From Psococerastis gibbosa (taxonomy: Eukaryota; Arthropoda; Insecta; Psocodea; Psocidae): DNA of 64,000 nt. Positions 53,575 to 64,000 of this stretch are shown here, piece after piece. Every line of letters starts with the position of its first letter. Within the stretch, counting starts at the first letter, position 1. The notes beneath the pieces are model-generated. The model saw nothing but the letters and a program-made list of their open reading frames with translations, had not been told where the DNA came from and did not search any database. The DNA lies in NCBI GenBank assembly GCA_963971405.1, contig OZ020486.1:1426001-1490000 (forward strand). The letters run 5' to 3'. The position numbers and the translations under genes were made by a program.

Positions 53575-54359
53575 TTATGGGGGGGGGGACATAATTATAT
53601 TGGCCTATTGTGCCCCTGCAGAGTATTTCTACTACTTTTAGTATTATTACTATCTTTGCTTGCTTGCACTTTTTTAGTTGAGATGTGCCCAACAAATTCA
53701 GTATTAATTTGTTTACTTCGCTATGGTTGGGGTATTCCTACCATAGAGGACTGTGGGGCTACTCAATAACCGCGTCACACAATTACCAAATCTCATGAGA
53801 CCAGACAGTGTGATATGTAACTGGCAATATTTATTATGTACACGGTCATTGAGGTCATATTGGATATGGACAATGTCTCCAGATTGGTAGGACTCCGAGT
53901 TGCTGCAGGTCGAGAACCGATGAGCAGCTCTGTGGTTCCACAAGCTATGGCCAACGGCAAGGCGGAGGGAGGGCTTATTGGGCTGCAGCCTTTACTGCTG
54001 TTAAAATGGGTAACACCCCACTATTTTGCACTTATATTTATTTTCAAATTTTCCGCCCCCCTCTTTGGGGTCAATTCAATATTATTTCTATACCAATCTA
54101 AACCGTCGTAGTGATTACATTACTATTTAGTACGTATATCTGCAAAATATAATATATATTAAAATATTTATATGAACGGTGGTACCTTATGGTCCGCCCT
54201 ACGTACTTCGATGTGCCATAAGCATATCGTAGTATACACGGGCTGAGTTTAATCGCAATATACCATAACCAATCGAGTGTATTAATATTCTCAATGATGT
54301 CTCTCTATTTTTGTGTGACATTTGGCGTTTTAGTCTCATGACACTTGTGCTGGTTTCAG
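53575..54359 (+). other. End of lipin intron 11
   Basis: Starts with a G-run and ends at the acceptor GGTTTCAG. A degraded G/C-run family module (AAAATGGGTAACACCCCACT, CTTATATTTATTTTC) occurs near 54,003-54,065. No gene. Confidence 0.55.
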
Positions 54360-54599
54360 GTCTGATGTATTAGGCCACGTGCTGCCCATCATGGGCAAAG
54401 ACTGGGCGCAGAGCGGAGTCGCACAACTCTTCACCAAGATCAAGAACAACGGCTACAAGCTGCTGTACCTGTCGTCCCGGGCCATCGGCCAGGCGCGCGT
54501 CACCCGCGACTACCTCAAGTCCATCAAGCAGGGTGACCTGTCCCTACCTGACGGCCCTCTGCTCCTTAATCCAACTAGTCTCATCAGTGCGTTCCACAG
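54360..54599 (+). CDS. Lpin: Lipin exon 12: C-LIP catalytic domain, residues 675-755
   Basis: Acceptor TGGTTTCAG, donor ACAG|GTAAGC. It encodes SDVLGHVLPIMGKDWAQ, GVAQLFTKIKNNGYKLLYLS, SRAIGQARVTRDYL, LPDGPLLLNPTSLISAFH. This is the most conserved part of lipins and continues directly from DIDGTITK. The LxxIL co-activator motif of vertebrate lipin-1 appears here as LGHVL (679-683). Phase 2 in and out. Confidence 0.96.
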
Positions 54600-54815
54600 G
54601 TAAGCTCCACATCTTTTTAACACGGAACAACGGCTAAAAGCTGCCATGGACCAACTTTTTCAGTCCATCTAGCAGCGCGACATGTCTGTAAGCCTATAGG
54701 TTATTTCAAACCTGTCTGAATAAAATAATGTGCCCTTTAGTTGCTTTGTCTTTGTCTTGTTATCAATTTTTCAAAAATTGTGATAATTGATATTTGACGC
54801 TAATTTTGTTTGCAG

Positions 54816-54930
54816 AGAGGTGATCGAAAGGAAACCGGAAGAATTCAAGATCTCATGTCTGAGGGACATCCTCGCTCTGTTCCCTCTAGACGCCAAACCG
54901 TTCTATGCGGGTTATGGCAACAGAGTCAAC
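54816..54930 (+). CDS. Lpin: Lipin exon 13, residues 755-793
   Basis: Acceptor TTTGTTTGCAG, donor CAAC|GTAAGT. It encodes [19 protein letters not shown] and [17 protein letters not shown]; the HREVIE-KPE-FK and PFYAG-GNR phrases are diagnostic of the C-LIP domain. Intron 12 before it is only 216 bp. Ends in phase 0. Confidence 0.96.
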
Positions 54931-55849
54931 GTAAGTCACTTTCAATTCTTGTTACAATTACTATTTGCCAATGCTATGCAAACGTGAGTTTGCCCATTGT
55001 TACTTCGACAATAGGGACACTTGCTAGTTCGCCAAAACCCAAAATAGAAGCGGAGCTAATACCAATCTCGACGGTGTCGTTGGCAAAAGAAAGGTTCCAA
55101 ATTAACAATAATGTCCGTAAACACCTGTTAGTGGAAGAAAACTGTGGGTGATGTTTAGAGCATGACGTCATTTGCTTATTGTGGTTAAGAAGGCAGGGGG
55201 TGGGCGGTTGTACTAGTAGTACTAGTAGTAGTACGGAAGTGGGGTCTACTTATTGTCCCCGCAGCGAATTCATAGAAGAAGAGTTCCGCAGTGAGTACAA
55301 ACCATTCCCAGTCTTATTAATAAGAATAAACAAGTAACTCGGCTCCGGATTACCCCATTGAAAGGTTGTGGCGTGGTGCATATTTTGTTGACTACATTCC
55401 ATAAGGAAATTGGGTTTTTCCTTTTTCTGTTCTGTTTGTTTTACCTATTTAGTCCGATTTGGTAAGGCAAATCTGTTATCAGGAACGCGTCCAAAACAGT
55501 TTGCCTACCTTTCTTCCACTTTTAGCCGATTTTATCAAGGAACCCGACCACCGCTGTTAGAAACCTAGTACTTCCTTCACCGGTTCCTGAATTAGGTCGA
55601 TGCATAAAAAGGCCGTCTATGCCGTCGGTCCTGTAGCAGGGAGATCAGTTCTTCCCCCTCTTGGCTGTAGTGCGGGCACTCTAATGTGATGTAGTGTGGG
55701 GTACCGTACTCGAATCTGAGCCAGAAAACTTGGGAAAGAGGCGTGGCCTAGCCGCAACGTAATGGCGGCCCAGCATGACCATATATATAACTCCGCTGGT
55801 CAGCTATTGTTTTCGGCGTGCAGAAAGTCATTGTTGTTGGATGTTGCAG
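54931..55849 (+). other. Lipin intron 13
   Basis: 919 bp. A TAG/TAC-rich patch lies near 55,210-55,235. No transposon recognised. Confidence 0.6.
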
Positions 55850-55953
55850 GACGTGTGGGCGTACAGAGCCGTCGGCATTCCGATAGTCCGGATATTCACG
55901 ATTAACTACAAAGGGGAACTGAAGCACGAGTTGACGCAGACGTTCCAGTCCTC
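55850..55953 (+). CDS. Lpin: Lipin exon 14, residues 794-828
   Basis: Acceptor GATGTTGCAG, donor CCTC|GTAAGT. It encodes DVWAYRAVGIPIVRIFTIN and YKGELKHELTQTFQSS, the end of the HAD fold in lipins (D-Y-VG-P-RIFTIN-KGEL). Phase 0 in, 2 out. Confidence 0.96.
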
Positions 55954-58900
55954 GTAAGTACCATGTACTCTGCACTCGGCATGTCGCTTTACTAACTCTC
56001 TGCTTTCTATACTACTAGTACCAACAAAATGGAAATTATTGTCTGCTTTCAACTGGAATCTGTGTCGCATGTAAAAATGTCCATAGGAATTAACATACAC
56101 TGTTATAGGTACTAATCCGCTCGTTTTTTCAACATTAATTTTGTACCTGTGATTTCTAAACCATAGAAATCGAGCTCTATGAGCATACAATAATTTCCTT
56201 TTTGGGATTATAAAATTGGTGAGGGTTTTGTAGTTAAAACCACTTATTGATAGTTCAGCACGGTAATACTATAAATGTTAGTATCTAGGCAATACAAATA
56301 AATTTTAATTTTCAATTGTAGCTTAAGGCGTAAAATACATGTTCATGCATGGAGTTTTGGTATCGCATTCAGTGTTATTGTGCATGGCTTAAAAATAAAT
56401 TTAAAAAAAAGTCCGAAAACGGTATCAGGAACGGTAGAAACTAAAATAGGCCAGGATGTTTTTTAATCCATTAACATTTTATGCTGTGGGTAGTTTACAA
56501 AACATAAAATACGATATAATCCTTTTATATGTAACTGTATGTGGTTAACGGGAAGTTACTCGTTCATGCTGCTCCATTAAATTGCAAGATTCAATTAGGG
56601 CTATTTTAATTTGCAATCGTACGATATTGTTTGTAATATTATATTTTAGCTTTTCAGGCCCGGTGCACACGGACGATTCGAACGCCAGTGTTCACTGAGA
56701 AATTTGTGATTGGTGATTGGTTGGTGGAACAAAAACATTTAATTTCTGAACGCACTCCAGAATATACCTGGGTCGCTGGTGTACAGCAGCTCATTGGTTT
56801 TGCGCCAGGCCATTTGTCATGGGACAAATTTGTCAGCGAATCACTGGCGTTTTAATTGTCCGTTATAGTTTTACCTTTCAAATTATTTTGCTCTGGTGTA
56901 ATTTAGTTTCTAATATACAATAGAAGTTGGTTTGCTTAGGTGTCGCAGATGGTATTATTGTTACAAGAGAGGGTGTGTAGTACAAGGTGAGTAATCGGGG
57001 TCGTTGTCTTTATGTTTCAGCTACCATGACCAATGTTTCGTCATTAATGACACTTTCCCGCCAATGTACCGAAACCATTCGGACTTGTCCAGTTACAATA
57101 TGCTGCAGTATCATCACTAATGTCAGTTTTACCAATGTCTGCTCCTCCTCCCTCCCCCCCCCCCCCCCCTTAAACCAGCCCCAGCACAGAACCACCCTCA
57201 GACATATTTTCTTTTCATTGTAGTCTCCTTTTTTTCAATTGACATTAAAGAAAGCCAACCCACTGCGTCATGCATAGAATGCTGATTAGTAAAAATTATG
57301 GCAATGAGTATTTTTTAATATAAGTTATAAGACTAACGCATTCCCCATCAGTATTAAGGTTTAAATTAAAATTTACAGGGGTTATCAATAATAGAGGTGT
57401 GACTGGGGACTTATGACTTATAAAATAGAAGACGTGTTCCTACTTCCTCTACATTTTGCCATGTAGTATTATGGCCGTTGCGTCACAAACGGATTGGTCA
57501 AGGTTTGGGAAGGGGGGGGGGCAATATACCTAGAATTGAGTGGACTTGCCATACCTTGTATGACACTGTGCCTATAGCCAGTGGGTTGCTAGTGATATTC
57601 AGTATTTCCGTGATATTCTACTTTGTGGTCCATATAAATTTATGGCAGTTCGCATGCCACTACTATCTTAATATATAAAAAAGTTGGTGTTATAGCTAGA
57701 AGAAGTCGAGTGAAAGAAAACTTTGTTAATAACGTTTTTCGTGTAGTTGAAGTTGTAGTTGACGTGTAAAGTAAGCTTCCCCGGGGCTAGGGTTGTTGCA
57801 GTGGTTTCTGTGTTGAGGGCTAGAACAGTAGGTATATCCATGTCCACAAGTGTTGATTAGTTGTAGTTTTACCCTTCCCCAATATTGTTGGTTGCAGTTG
57901 TTGATTTATGAATTTCCAATAATAAGTACTAATAAGTAATAATATGGCCAGATAACTCGAACCGTCACAAATAAAACTATGCGCTATCGGTAGTGTCTTA
58001 ATTTTTAATAATTAGCCTAGGCCCCTCTAACGTGTTAAAATATTACGCTATGTATTGTAGTTGTTGTGTTATATTTTAATTTAAGTTCATTCCATCATTA
58101 GTTGATAATTGAATAGCCTATTCAGGTTTAGCCTTTTTTTTATTTCTTTGCTATGTTTTTTCTATGTACCTCTATATGTTTATTTGTGTTTCCTTCGCCC
58201 TTTCCTGTGGAGCAGATATTGCCCAATTTTTTTACAGTTGTATTAATGTACCTTACAAGTATTGTTACCAAATTGTGATATGAACCAGGGGTATTATTTT
58301 GTTAGTATATTACAAAATCTCTTTATTTGTCGTGTTCTTTCTTTTTGGTTTTTTTTTTCAAGATTTTGTCTAAGACTTCCTTCCATGGATGTGTCACTTC
58401 TCTTCGGTAAGCACTGTTTTCTTGTGAGCAATTCTTCGCTTCTAACATATGTCTCTCTCTCGGTTTGGGTTGGTTTGGTTTGCTAATTCTTCCTATTTCG
58501 CCTTGCGTTTGTTTGCCCAGTAGACATCCTAAAGTGTATGACTATAATATAAAAATATTTTTGTTACAGTAAACTCTACAATGGTTTCTTGTAGGCATCA
58601 TCCCACATCCTTTTCCCATACTCAAATTGCATATTACCGGACCTATTTGCCATGTTGTATGTAAGCCGTTTGCTTGCTGATTGCTGTCTATTTTTGATAC
58701 CCTTTTAACCTGTCTCGAGACCATCCGAGACTGCCAGTGCTTGTTATTGGCTTGGCTACAATTACCTGCATAATATCAATTTCTGTGATATTCAGGTTTT
58801 CAGCTTTTTCGGTGGTGGCTGTCAGAGTTATTCACAATATTAAAAAAAAACAAAATTGGTAATCAGATCAGACATTAAAAGCTATTTAGAACTGTGTTTC

Positions 58901-59231
58901 TTTAAAAAAAAAAAAAAAAACAACGTATATTGCTGATATGGAAAGAAACACCGTCCTTGATAGTTTATAGGATCTGCTCGTCGACTGAATGGTTTTTTTA
59001 GATACCTACTTAAGCAATGTTTTGAAAATCCTAACAAGGTCTTTCTTACGATTTGAAGTTGTGAATACTATTGGTTATTAGCCTATTCTTGATTAACTTT
59101 GCCTACATAAAATCTTGCTCTCATACTTTCATAATGCATCGTCATTACCCCATCCACCTTCATTTTTTAAATATTTTCTTTACAAAATGGCACTGTATTC
59201 AATGGAGAAGTTACAATTTGTGTTTTTGCAG
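55954..59231 (+). other. Lipin intron 14
   Basis: 3.3 kb, AT-rich. Holds an inverted-repeat element at 56,670-56,862 (listed separately), a C-run near 57,157-57,169, a G-run near 57,512 and an A-run near 58,904. No coding sequence recognised. Confidence 0.6.
56670..56862. mobile_element. MITE-like inverted-repeat element (193 bp)
   Basis: The left arm CGGACGATTCGAACGCCAGT continues to AAATTTG (56,670-56,706). It matches the right arm (56,825-56,862, CAAATTTGTCAGCGAATCAC to TTGTCCG) in inverted complement over about 37 bp with a handful of mismatches. GGCCCGGTGCACA just outside the left arm is reminiscent of hAT-type termini. No transposase is present. Confidence 0.55.
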
Positions 59232-59382
59232 GTACAACAACATGTGCCAGCTGGTGGACGAGATGTTCCCGACGCCGCGAACCGAGTACTCGCCCGAGGA
59301 CTACGGCAACTTCATGTTCTGGCGCGACCCGCTCCCGGATATCGACGTCCCAGTCGCCGACAAGCCGGATACCAAATCGTGA
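59232..59382 (+). CDS. Lpin: Lipin exon 15: C-terminus, residues 828-877 and stop
   Basis: Acceptor GTTTTTGCAG. It encodes YNNMCQLVDEMFPTPRTEYS and FMFWRDPLPDIDVP, then the TGA stop at 59,380-59,382. The Y--MC-LVD-MFP and F-FWR-PLP phrases end all lipins. The exon is GC-rich against AT-rich flanks. Confidence 0.95.
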
Positions 59383-60860
59383 ACAGACCAAAGCTCTCTG
59401 CATTAGGCCCCATTTATATGCAAACAGCTTAAGCTTGTGTATACTTAATGCAAAGTGGTGTTGTGACAATTTTTCAGAAAGCACAGAGCGGCACAGCTAG
59501 TTAATGTTTTGCATAAATGGGCTGCCTGCTAGTGATAATTACCATATTTATTGCTATATTATTCTGTTGCTTTTGAGGTTTGCGCAGTTGGGAGAGAGAG
59601 TTTCTCGTCCTGTAGCTTTGTAATTAATTTGAAACAAACTATGTAAATTCCTGTGGGCTTTTCACTGAAAATATACTTGAAATTTAACTTGGGTGCTTAC
59701 CCAGATTCAATACAATCACACAGCTCTCCGTAGCCTACCGTGACGTGATTTTATATAATACCTGCTACGACTCGTTGTTAACTTACTGCACAAAAATCTA
59801 TTTAAAATTCTATCCCTTCCTTTATTACTACGCTATTAGGCCGCTGGGCGGGTTTTGTACAGTTGATAATGACATCTAGTCTTTCCTTAGAACCTCAGCA
59901 ATACTCACGTCCTATTTAAATGCTTCAGATTTAATAAACTATTTAATTTCTATCATTCCAAACAAAACACTCTGCCAATGTGGACATTAAATTAAGAGTA
60001 GACTGCAAATTCCATAAGCTAAGAATTGGGTGAGTACTGCAGTCACCTTACTTTTATGTCTGTATAAACACAAGCACATGCACAAGCTGCTGGATTGTAT
60101 TGGACCTGGGGACTGCTTTATTTTCTTTTATTCGTGTAAATTTTCAGTTGGCATATTCATTCCAGTTCCTTATTTAAATGTCTATTCATGTCCAAAGGGC
60201 TACCATTCGTTTCTGAGTGAAGACTGTCGCTTGTCATCAAACACTTTTGTTGTTTTTATTGTTACTTAGCATGTAGGTGTTGAAATTCCATATTTGTGGT
60301 ATTCGAATCCGTTTTACCTTATGCAAGTTGTACTTGTCCACGCTGCGCCAATAGCTTATGCTGCGTCATTTGGTTTTTAGAATGCTGAAAGCAGAGTGAA
60401 CTTAGCTTCTGCGCAATAAAAATACCGCCGCCTGCTAAATGTAGCCATCTTACTCTTTGGGGTCAAATAATTTCCATTAATTGGTGACTAACGTCTTGAC
60501 TGCTTTATTTACTGGTAACGCAAACAAGTGGGATATTTTCCACCAAATACAGACAATCCTGGCGTAAGATTGCGTTTGATACGATAACGTGTGTTATAGG
60601 CTAATTGTCAATTACCCGATTGCGATAAGAAAGCTTGCTGACGTCAGCATCTTAGTTAGTCAGTTAGTCTACAAAGCAGTTTATCGTAGTGACTTTGAAC
60701 ACACTCAAAGTTACATATTGTGGTGATTCCAAAATGGTGACATGTTAAACTGCTGTTGGATTATAAAATTGGTTCACTTGGCCACTCTGTTGGTTCGAAA
60801 GTTTGTTTTCCTGTCAAATTTAACATGTAAATAATATAATAAATAAATAAACATATTATG
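59383..60860 (+). other. Lipin 3' UTR candidate region
   Basis: No further ORF continues the gene. AATAAA polyadenylation signals occur at 59,933, 60,415 and in a cluster from 60,838. Which is used cannot be told. Sequence is AT-rich and otherwise featureless. Confidence 0.5.
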
Positions 60861-60884
60861 GGGTTCCCCGCATTTGACGTCGGC

Positions 60885-61159
60885 CATAGGCGGCAATTCC
60901 ACCGGCGAATTTACTTCATTTGTCATTTGAGATTTTTTATTTGTTTTGTTTTAAGGAGGCTATTATGTAGATACTTAACTTATCTATTATAAATTAAGTT
61001 ATGATATGGTAGCACCCATCATTAATAAGTCTCTGCCATATTATAACTTAATTTATAATAGATAAGTTAAGTATCTACATAATAGTCTCCTTAAAACTAA
61101 ACAAAGAAAAAATCTCAAATCACAAATGAAGTAAATTCGCCGTTGGAATTGCCGCCATA
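60885..61159. mobile_element. Foldback element with about 125-bp inverted arms (275 bp)
   Basis: The left arm (60,885-61,009) includes GGCGGCAATTCC, GGCGAATTTACTTCATTTG and GTAGATACTTAACTTATC. The right arm (61,036-61,159) is its near-perfect reverse complement, separated by a 26-nt spacer. It has no ORF. Long arms with a short spacer fit a MITE or foldback element. If lipin mRNA reads through to here it would form a long double-stranded RNA hairpin. Confidence 0.85.
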
Positions 61160-63690
61160 ACGTTCCGACTTGCATCCAGCCTTGAGGTGGCCCTTTAAAT
61201 GGGGGGTGGGATCGGTCCTGCAATACGTGGCTAAGGAGTTAGGCTCGGTCATTCTTGGTTGAGGTTATGTCCCATTTTTTTTGACTAGGCAAGTGGCCAA
61301 AAACTAATCAATAAACAATAAATGATTGACAATTTTTTCAATAAATTTGATTATCGCGCTCAAGCCATTGCTTTCGAGAGATCTTTGAGCGTTGACACTG
61401 CCAAGTATACTTTTAATTTAGTAATTTAATATGATAAACCATTGTAAAAAAACAATGAAATGAATGTATGGGAATAAGCTCTTGAGTCGCCTCATTAAGT
61501 AAGTTAATACTTGTGTTGAGTTACGAATCGCACTAGTACAAGCACGCTACCACTATGCCACCGACGCCGAGCATTAGAATCCCCACTCTAGCCCCCAAGC
61601 AAAATAAAAGAGTTTAATAATGATAAATATATACTAAAAATATGTATGAGCTTAAAGAGTAACATTTAATGCCCATTTAATTGCTAGTATGGCTAGTAGT
61701 GTGGCAATGCCGAAAACATTTGCCGCTAACTTTGATTGGCTACACCTGTTCTACTTAAAATGTTGGCAGTTTTGCTCAACGCTTGTATTTAGTATGCTAA
61801 TTTGGATAAAAATGGCGTTCCAATACTCATTATAGACTCCATATCTCTATATTCGTTGATGTGAGTGTGTTTTCATAGAAGTGCTCTTTATCGACAAAAA
61901 TTAGAATTATTTGTTGTTTTATTTCTTTTATTTAAACCTTCTAGTATTTACTTTGTAGATGAATAATTTTGTATTGTGTTGTTTTAGTTGGGAAATAGAA
62001 AAGGTGCTTTCCTTTGAGGGTTTTGTATCGAGTTCTGTATAGGAGAGGTGGGACAAAATTGATATATTTTGAATCCTGGGTTTTCCCATAATTCTCCATA
62101 AATTCACAAATATATTCTCTCCTATATAGAAGTGTAGTTTTGTAGAGTGTGACTGCCGCGGTCACGACCTGTCATACCTCCGAGGGCTGTGCTCCATTGA
62201 GAGGTAAGTTCCTTTTTAGTCATTTATAGACGTAAGGCTGCAATAACCATACTGCCGCGCCGTTGAGTATCGTCTGTGTTGGTAGCGGCCAAGTGCAGTC
62301 GAAATATCGCTGGAATTCAAGTTACCGTACATTGTACATGCATGTGTTTTGCTAATCTGAGCTAATGTTAAATTGAAACTAAGTAGGTCATCAATTGATT
62401 AGCTTTCAATGAATGTAATCAACAATAAGGATACTTTATACTGTATTAGATTATGAAAACTCGTGTAAAATGGAAATACAAATATAAGTAAATACATAAA
62501 AAAATAAACACAGTAGAAATTGTATACATTTTTACTTTTGATTGTATTTGAGTTTTCCCATATTACCACAGGACAGGGAGTACTCCTAAGTTTTGACGAC
62601 TGGCACAAATAGAAAAGTGTTAATTATTGTAATATTATAACCTACTTATTTATTATGAATTAGCTTAGATTTGTAAAACTTCACCAGTCTTTATGTCATG
62701 TTTTGGTGGTAAACATGCATAGTCAGTCATTGTTCGTAGTAATCTTAAATTTTTTTGATGGAACCAAATTATCATCGCATTGAAAATTATTGTGAACCAA
62801 TGCATTGATACTCGAATGTTCGAGGCCTATGTATCGCATATCATTGTTTTGGAAGTTAATGATTTTTTTATCGTTGAAATTGCAATAAAATGTTGTTTTG
62901 CGAGCCTGAATTATGTACAATTTGTTTTCTATTTTCACTGCTACCTATGATACCTACTTAGGAAACACTACTGTAGCCTTTATTATTAATTTATTAATTG
63001 TCTCATGTAAACTTGATAAGGGTGCTACGCAAATAGGCAACACATAATTAAGCTTATGGCCTTTCCGATCTACAAGCCGTAAATGGTTTTAACTTTCCTA
63101 TTGAAATCCAAAAAAGTGGGTTTCGCTTTGCCCAAGTATTTTTTCTATATGATAGTTGTCCATTAATATTGATTAGATATACCATTGATTTACTGTAATG
63201 GAATTATCGCATTAACATAAACTATTGGAGTTTTTTGGTTTCTGCGTGCACTCGACTATCAAAAAATCGTTCATTGAGTTGGGTAGTCGCGAATACTACC
63301 TCTCCATATGGCTGACCTCTTCATAGGTAGTTGATCTTTACCTAGTTTTTGAAATTTTTTCGGAAAGTAAAAGTAAGAAAGATGGAATTATGGAATTGAC
63401 GGTAGTTTGCTAAAAATGTATGGGCACCATAAATAAATATGCAATGTCAATCTATTTATAATTTTATGTAGGCCTAGTCTAAATGTCAAATGAATTCTCT
63501 TAGTAACCTACTAGTTTATTCTTTTATTTTGGCTAATATCTGACATGACGACAGAGCATTAGTAAAATAAGTCATAGAATTCAGTTTTCCTGAACTTGAC
63601 GAACATGTTATCTTATAGGCCTATAAAAAACATTTATGTAATCTGAAATAAATTAAGGATTTGAACAGCGCTATAAAATTAAAAAATTTA
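61160..63690. other. No gene recognised
   Basis: AT-rich with short ORFs only. A tRNA-like piece at 61,518-61,570 is listed separately. Nothing else nameable. Confidence 0.45.
61518..61570 (-). repeat. tRNA-like SINE head remnant
   Basis: On the - strand GGTGGCATAGTGGTAGCGTG matches a pol III A box in a D-arm-like context, and GCGATTCGTAACTC about 30 nt later resembles a B box. The anticodon and acceptor stems do not form a proper tRNA, so a tRNA-derived SINE or tRNA relic is more likely than a functional gene. Confidence 0.35.
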
Positions 63691-63699
63691 AATTAATTA

Positions 63700-63915
63700 T
63701 TTAGAGCCGGTACATAGTACCCGTACATAAAGCATACCCTAGGTACCTGAATTTAGAAAGGATCCGCAGAAAACTTATGTAAGGTAGGTATACTCCTTTT
63801 TCATGAAAATTGCGTGTTTCATTTTCTTTGCACCCTAAACCAAACTATCAAGGGACAAGCGGCCATATGGGTTTTGTTCACATTGATAGCAACTACATTT
63901 ATGTGGTTTTCAAAC
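63700..63915 (-). repeat. (TGTC)n repeat family, diverged partial copy
   Basis: AGGATCCGCAGAAAACTTAT, AAACTATCAAGGGACAAGC and GTTCACATTGATAGCAACTA align with the corresponding blocks at 20,684-20,947 (GGTTCCGCAGAAAA, AACTATCAAGGGTCAAGC, GTTTACATTAATAGCGACT). Same orientation as that copy, more diverged. Confidence 0.6.
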
Positions 63916-63930
63916 AAGAAAAATCGCTAG

Positions 63931-64000
63931 GGCCAGTGGCGTAGCCAAGGGGGGGGGGTCAGCGGGGTCCGGAACCCCCCCCCCCCAAATTAATAAGCAA
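63931..64000. mobile_element. G/C-run TIR element, left end, cut by window
   Basis: GGCCAGTGGCGTAGCCAAGG followed by a G-run, then GGTCCGGAACCCCCC. The GTAGCC core and the following G-run match the left ends of the elements at 9,537 and 11,183. The rest lies outside the window. Confidence 0.55.

Larger units (their letters stand above)
42613..54359 (+). other. Lipin intron 11: 11.7 kb nested transposon cluster
   Basis: The largest intron. It contains an old + strand non-LTR element (42,655-48,760) interrupted by a - strand non-LTR element (about 44,484-48,090), then a complete Gypsy element (48,798-53,569), then about 0.8 kb with a G/C-run remnant. Canonical GTAAGT donor and GGTTTCAG acceptor are preserved. 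Confidence 0.9.
27331..59382 (+). other. Lpin: Lipin gene: span of the 15 coding exons (phosphatidate phosphatase)
   Basis: Joining 15 exons by GT/AG junctions gives 2634 nt (877 residues plus stop) with every phase compatible. Lipins convert phosphatidate to diacylglycerol for triacylglycerol and phospholipid synthesis, shuttle between cytosol, ER membrane and nucleus, and act as transcriptional co-regulators. The product shows the N-LIP domain (residues 1 to about 107), a basic nuclear localisation stretch (195-207), serine/proline-rich linkers, a tryptophan motif (SWFTWRR, 525-531) and the HAD-type C-LIP domain with DIDGT at 668-672. The length is close to vertebrate lipin-1 (about 890). 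The wording is closest to what I know of insect lipin. Introns 4, 9 and 11 carry large transposons, yet all exon borders are intact. Upstream noncoding exon(s) must exist. Confidence 0.93.

Noticed and set aside
59115..59484. ORFs of about 105 codons on both strands over the last lipin exon
   Set aside because: They are other-frame readings of exon 15, whose lipin frame and stop are unambiguous.

Overview
This window is eukaryotic, AT-rich and dense in repeats. Its one recognisable cellular gene is a lipin (Mg2+-dependent phosphatidate phosphatase, LPIN/PAH1 family). I could reconstruct it as 15 coding exons on the + strand, from 27,331 to 59,382. All 15 exons join in frame through GT/AG junctions to give 877 residues. 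The N-terminal domain, the insect-like wording of the catalytic domain and the marine-invertebrate feel of the repeats suggest an arthropod, most plausibly a crustacean. That lineage call is inference, because no species marker is present.

Layout. From 1 to 27,330 I see no cellular gene. This stretch holds microsatellites, G/C-run repeats with short terminal inverted repeats, a (TGTC)n-containing repeat family, small foldback elements, a SINE-like copy with a 13-bp target duplication, an RTE-type 3' remnant (3.2-3.5 kb), an RT fragment of a CR1/Jockey-like element (14.1-14.7 kb), a 5'-truncated RTE copy with a perfect 17-bp target duplication (20.9-21.7 kb), and an intact 979-codon RTE-type endonuclease/reverse transcriptase on the - strand (23.4-26.4 kb). 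The first lipin coding exon starts only 8 nt after a splice acceptor, so its promoter and 5' UTR exon(s) must lie upstream, somewhere among these repeats.

Lipin introns are packed with transposons. Intron 4 is mostly a CR1/Jockey-type element on the - strand with a PHD-finger ORF1 and an internally deleted ORF2. Intron 9 is almost entirely one copy of the (TGTC)n repeat family. Intron 11 (11.7 kb) splits the gene immediately after the DIDGT catalytic motif. It contains an old + strand non-LTR element, a younger - strand non-LTR element nested inside it, and next to them a complete Ty3/Gypsy LTR retrotransposon. The Gypsy element has a 1377-codon gag-pol ORF, a 5-bp target duplication, a primer-binding site, a polypurine tract and two 187-bp LTRs that look identical, so it is a very recent insertion. 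All flanking splice sites remain intact.

After the stop codon come a candidate 3' UTR with several AATAAA signals, a 275-bp foldback element with about 125-bp arms, and about 3 kb with little that I recognise. I looked for an undescribed system and found none that is convincing as a new cellular pathway. The most interesting structures are (i) GC-rich hairpins shared by the 3' ends of several non-LTR copies, (ii) the G/C-run repeat family with terminal inverted repeats and tandem internal modules, and (iii) the layered insertion history inside lipin intron 11.
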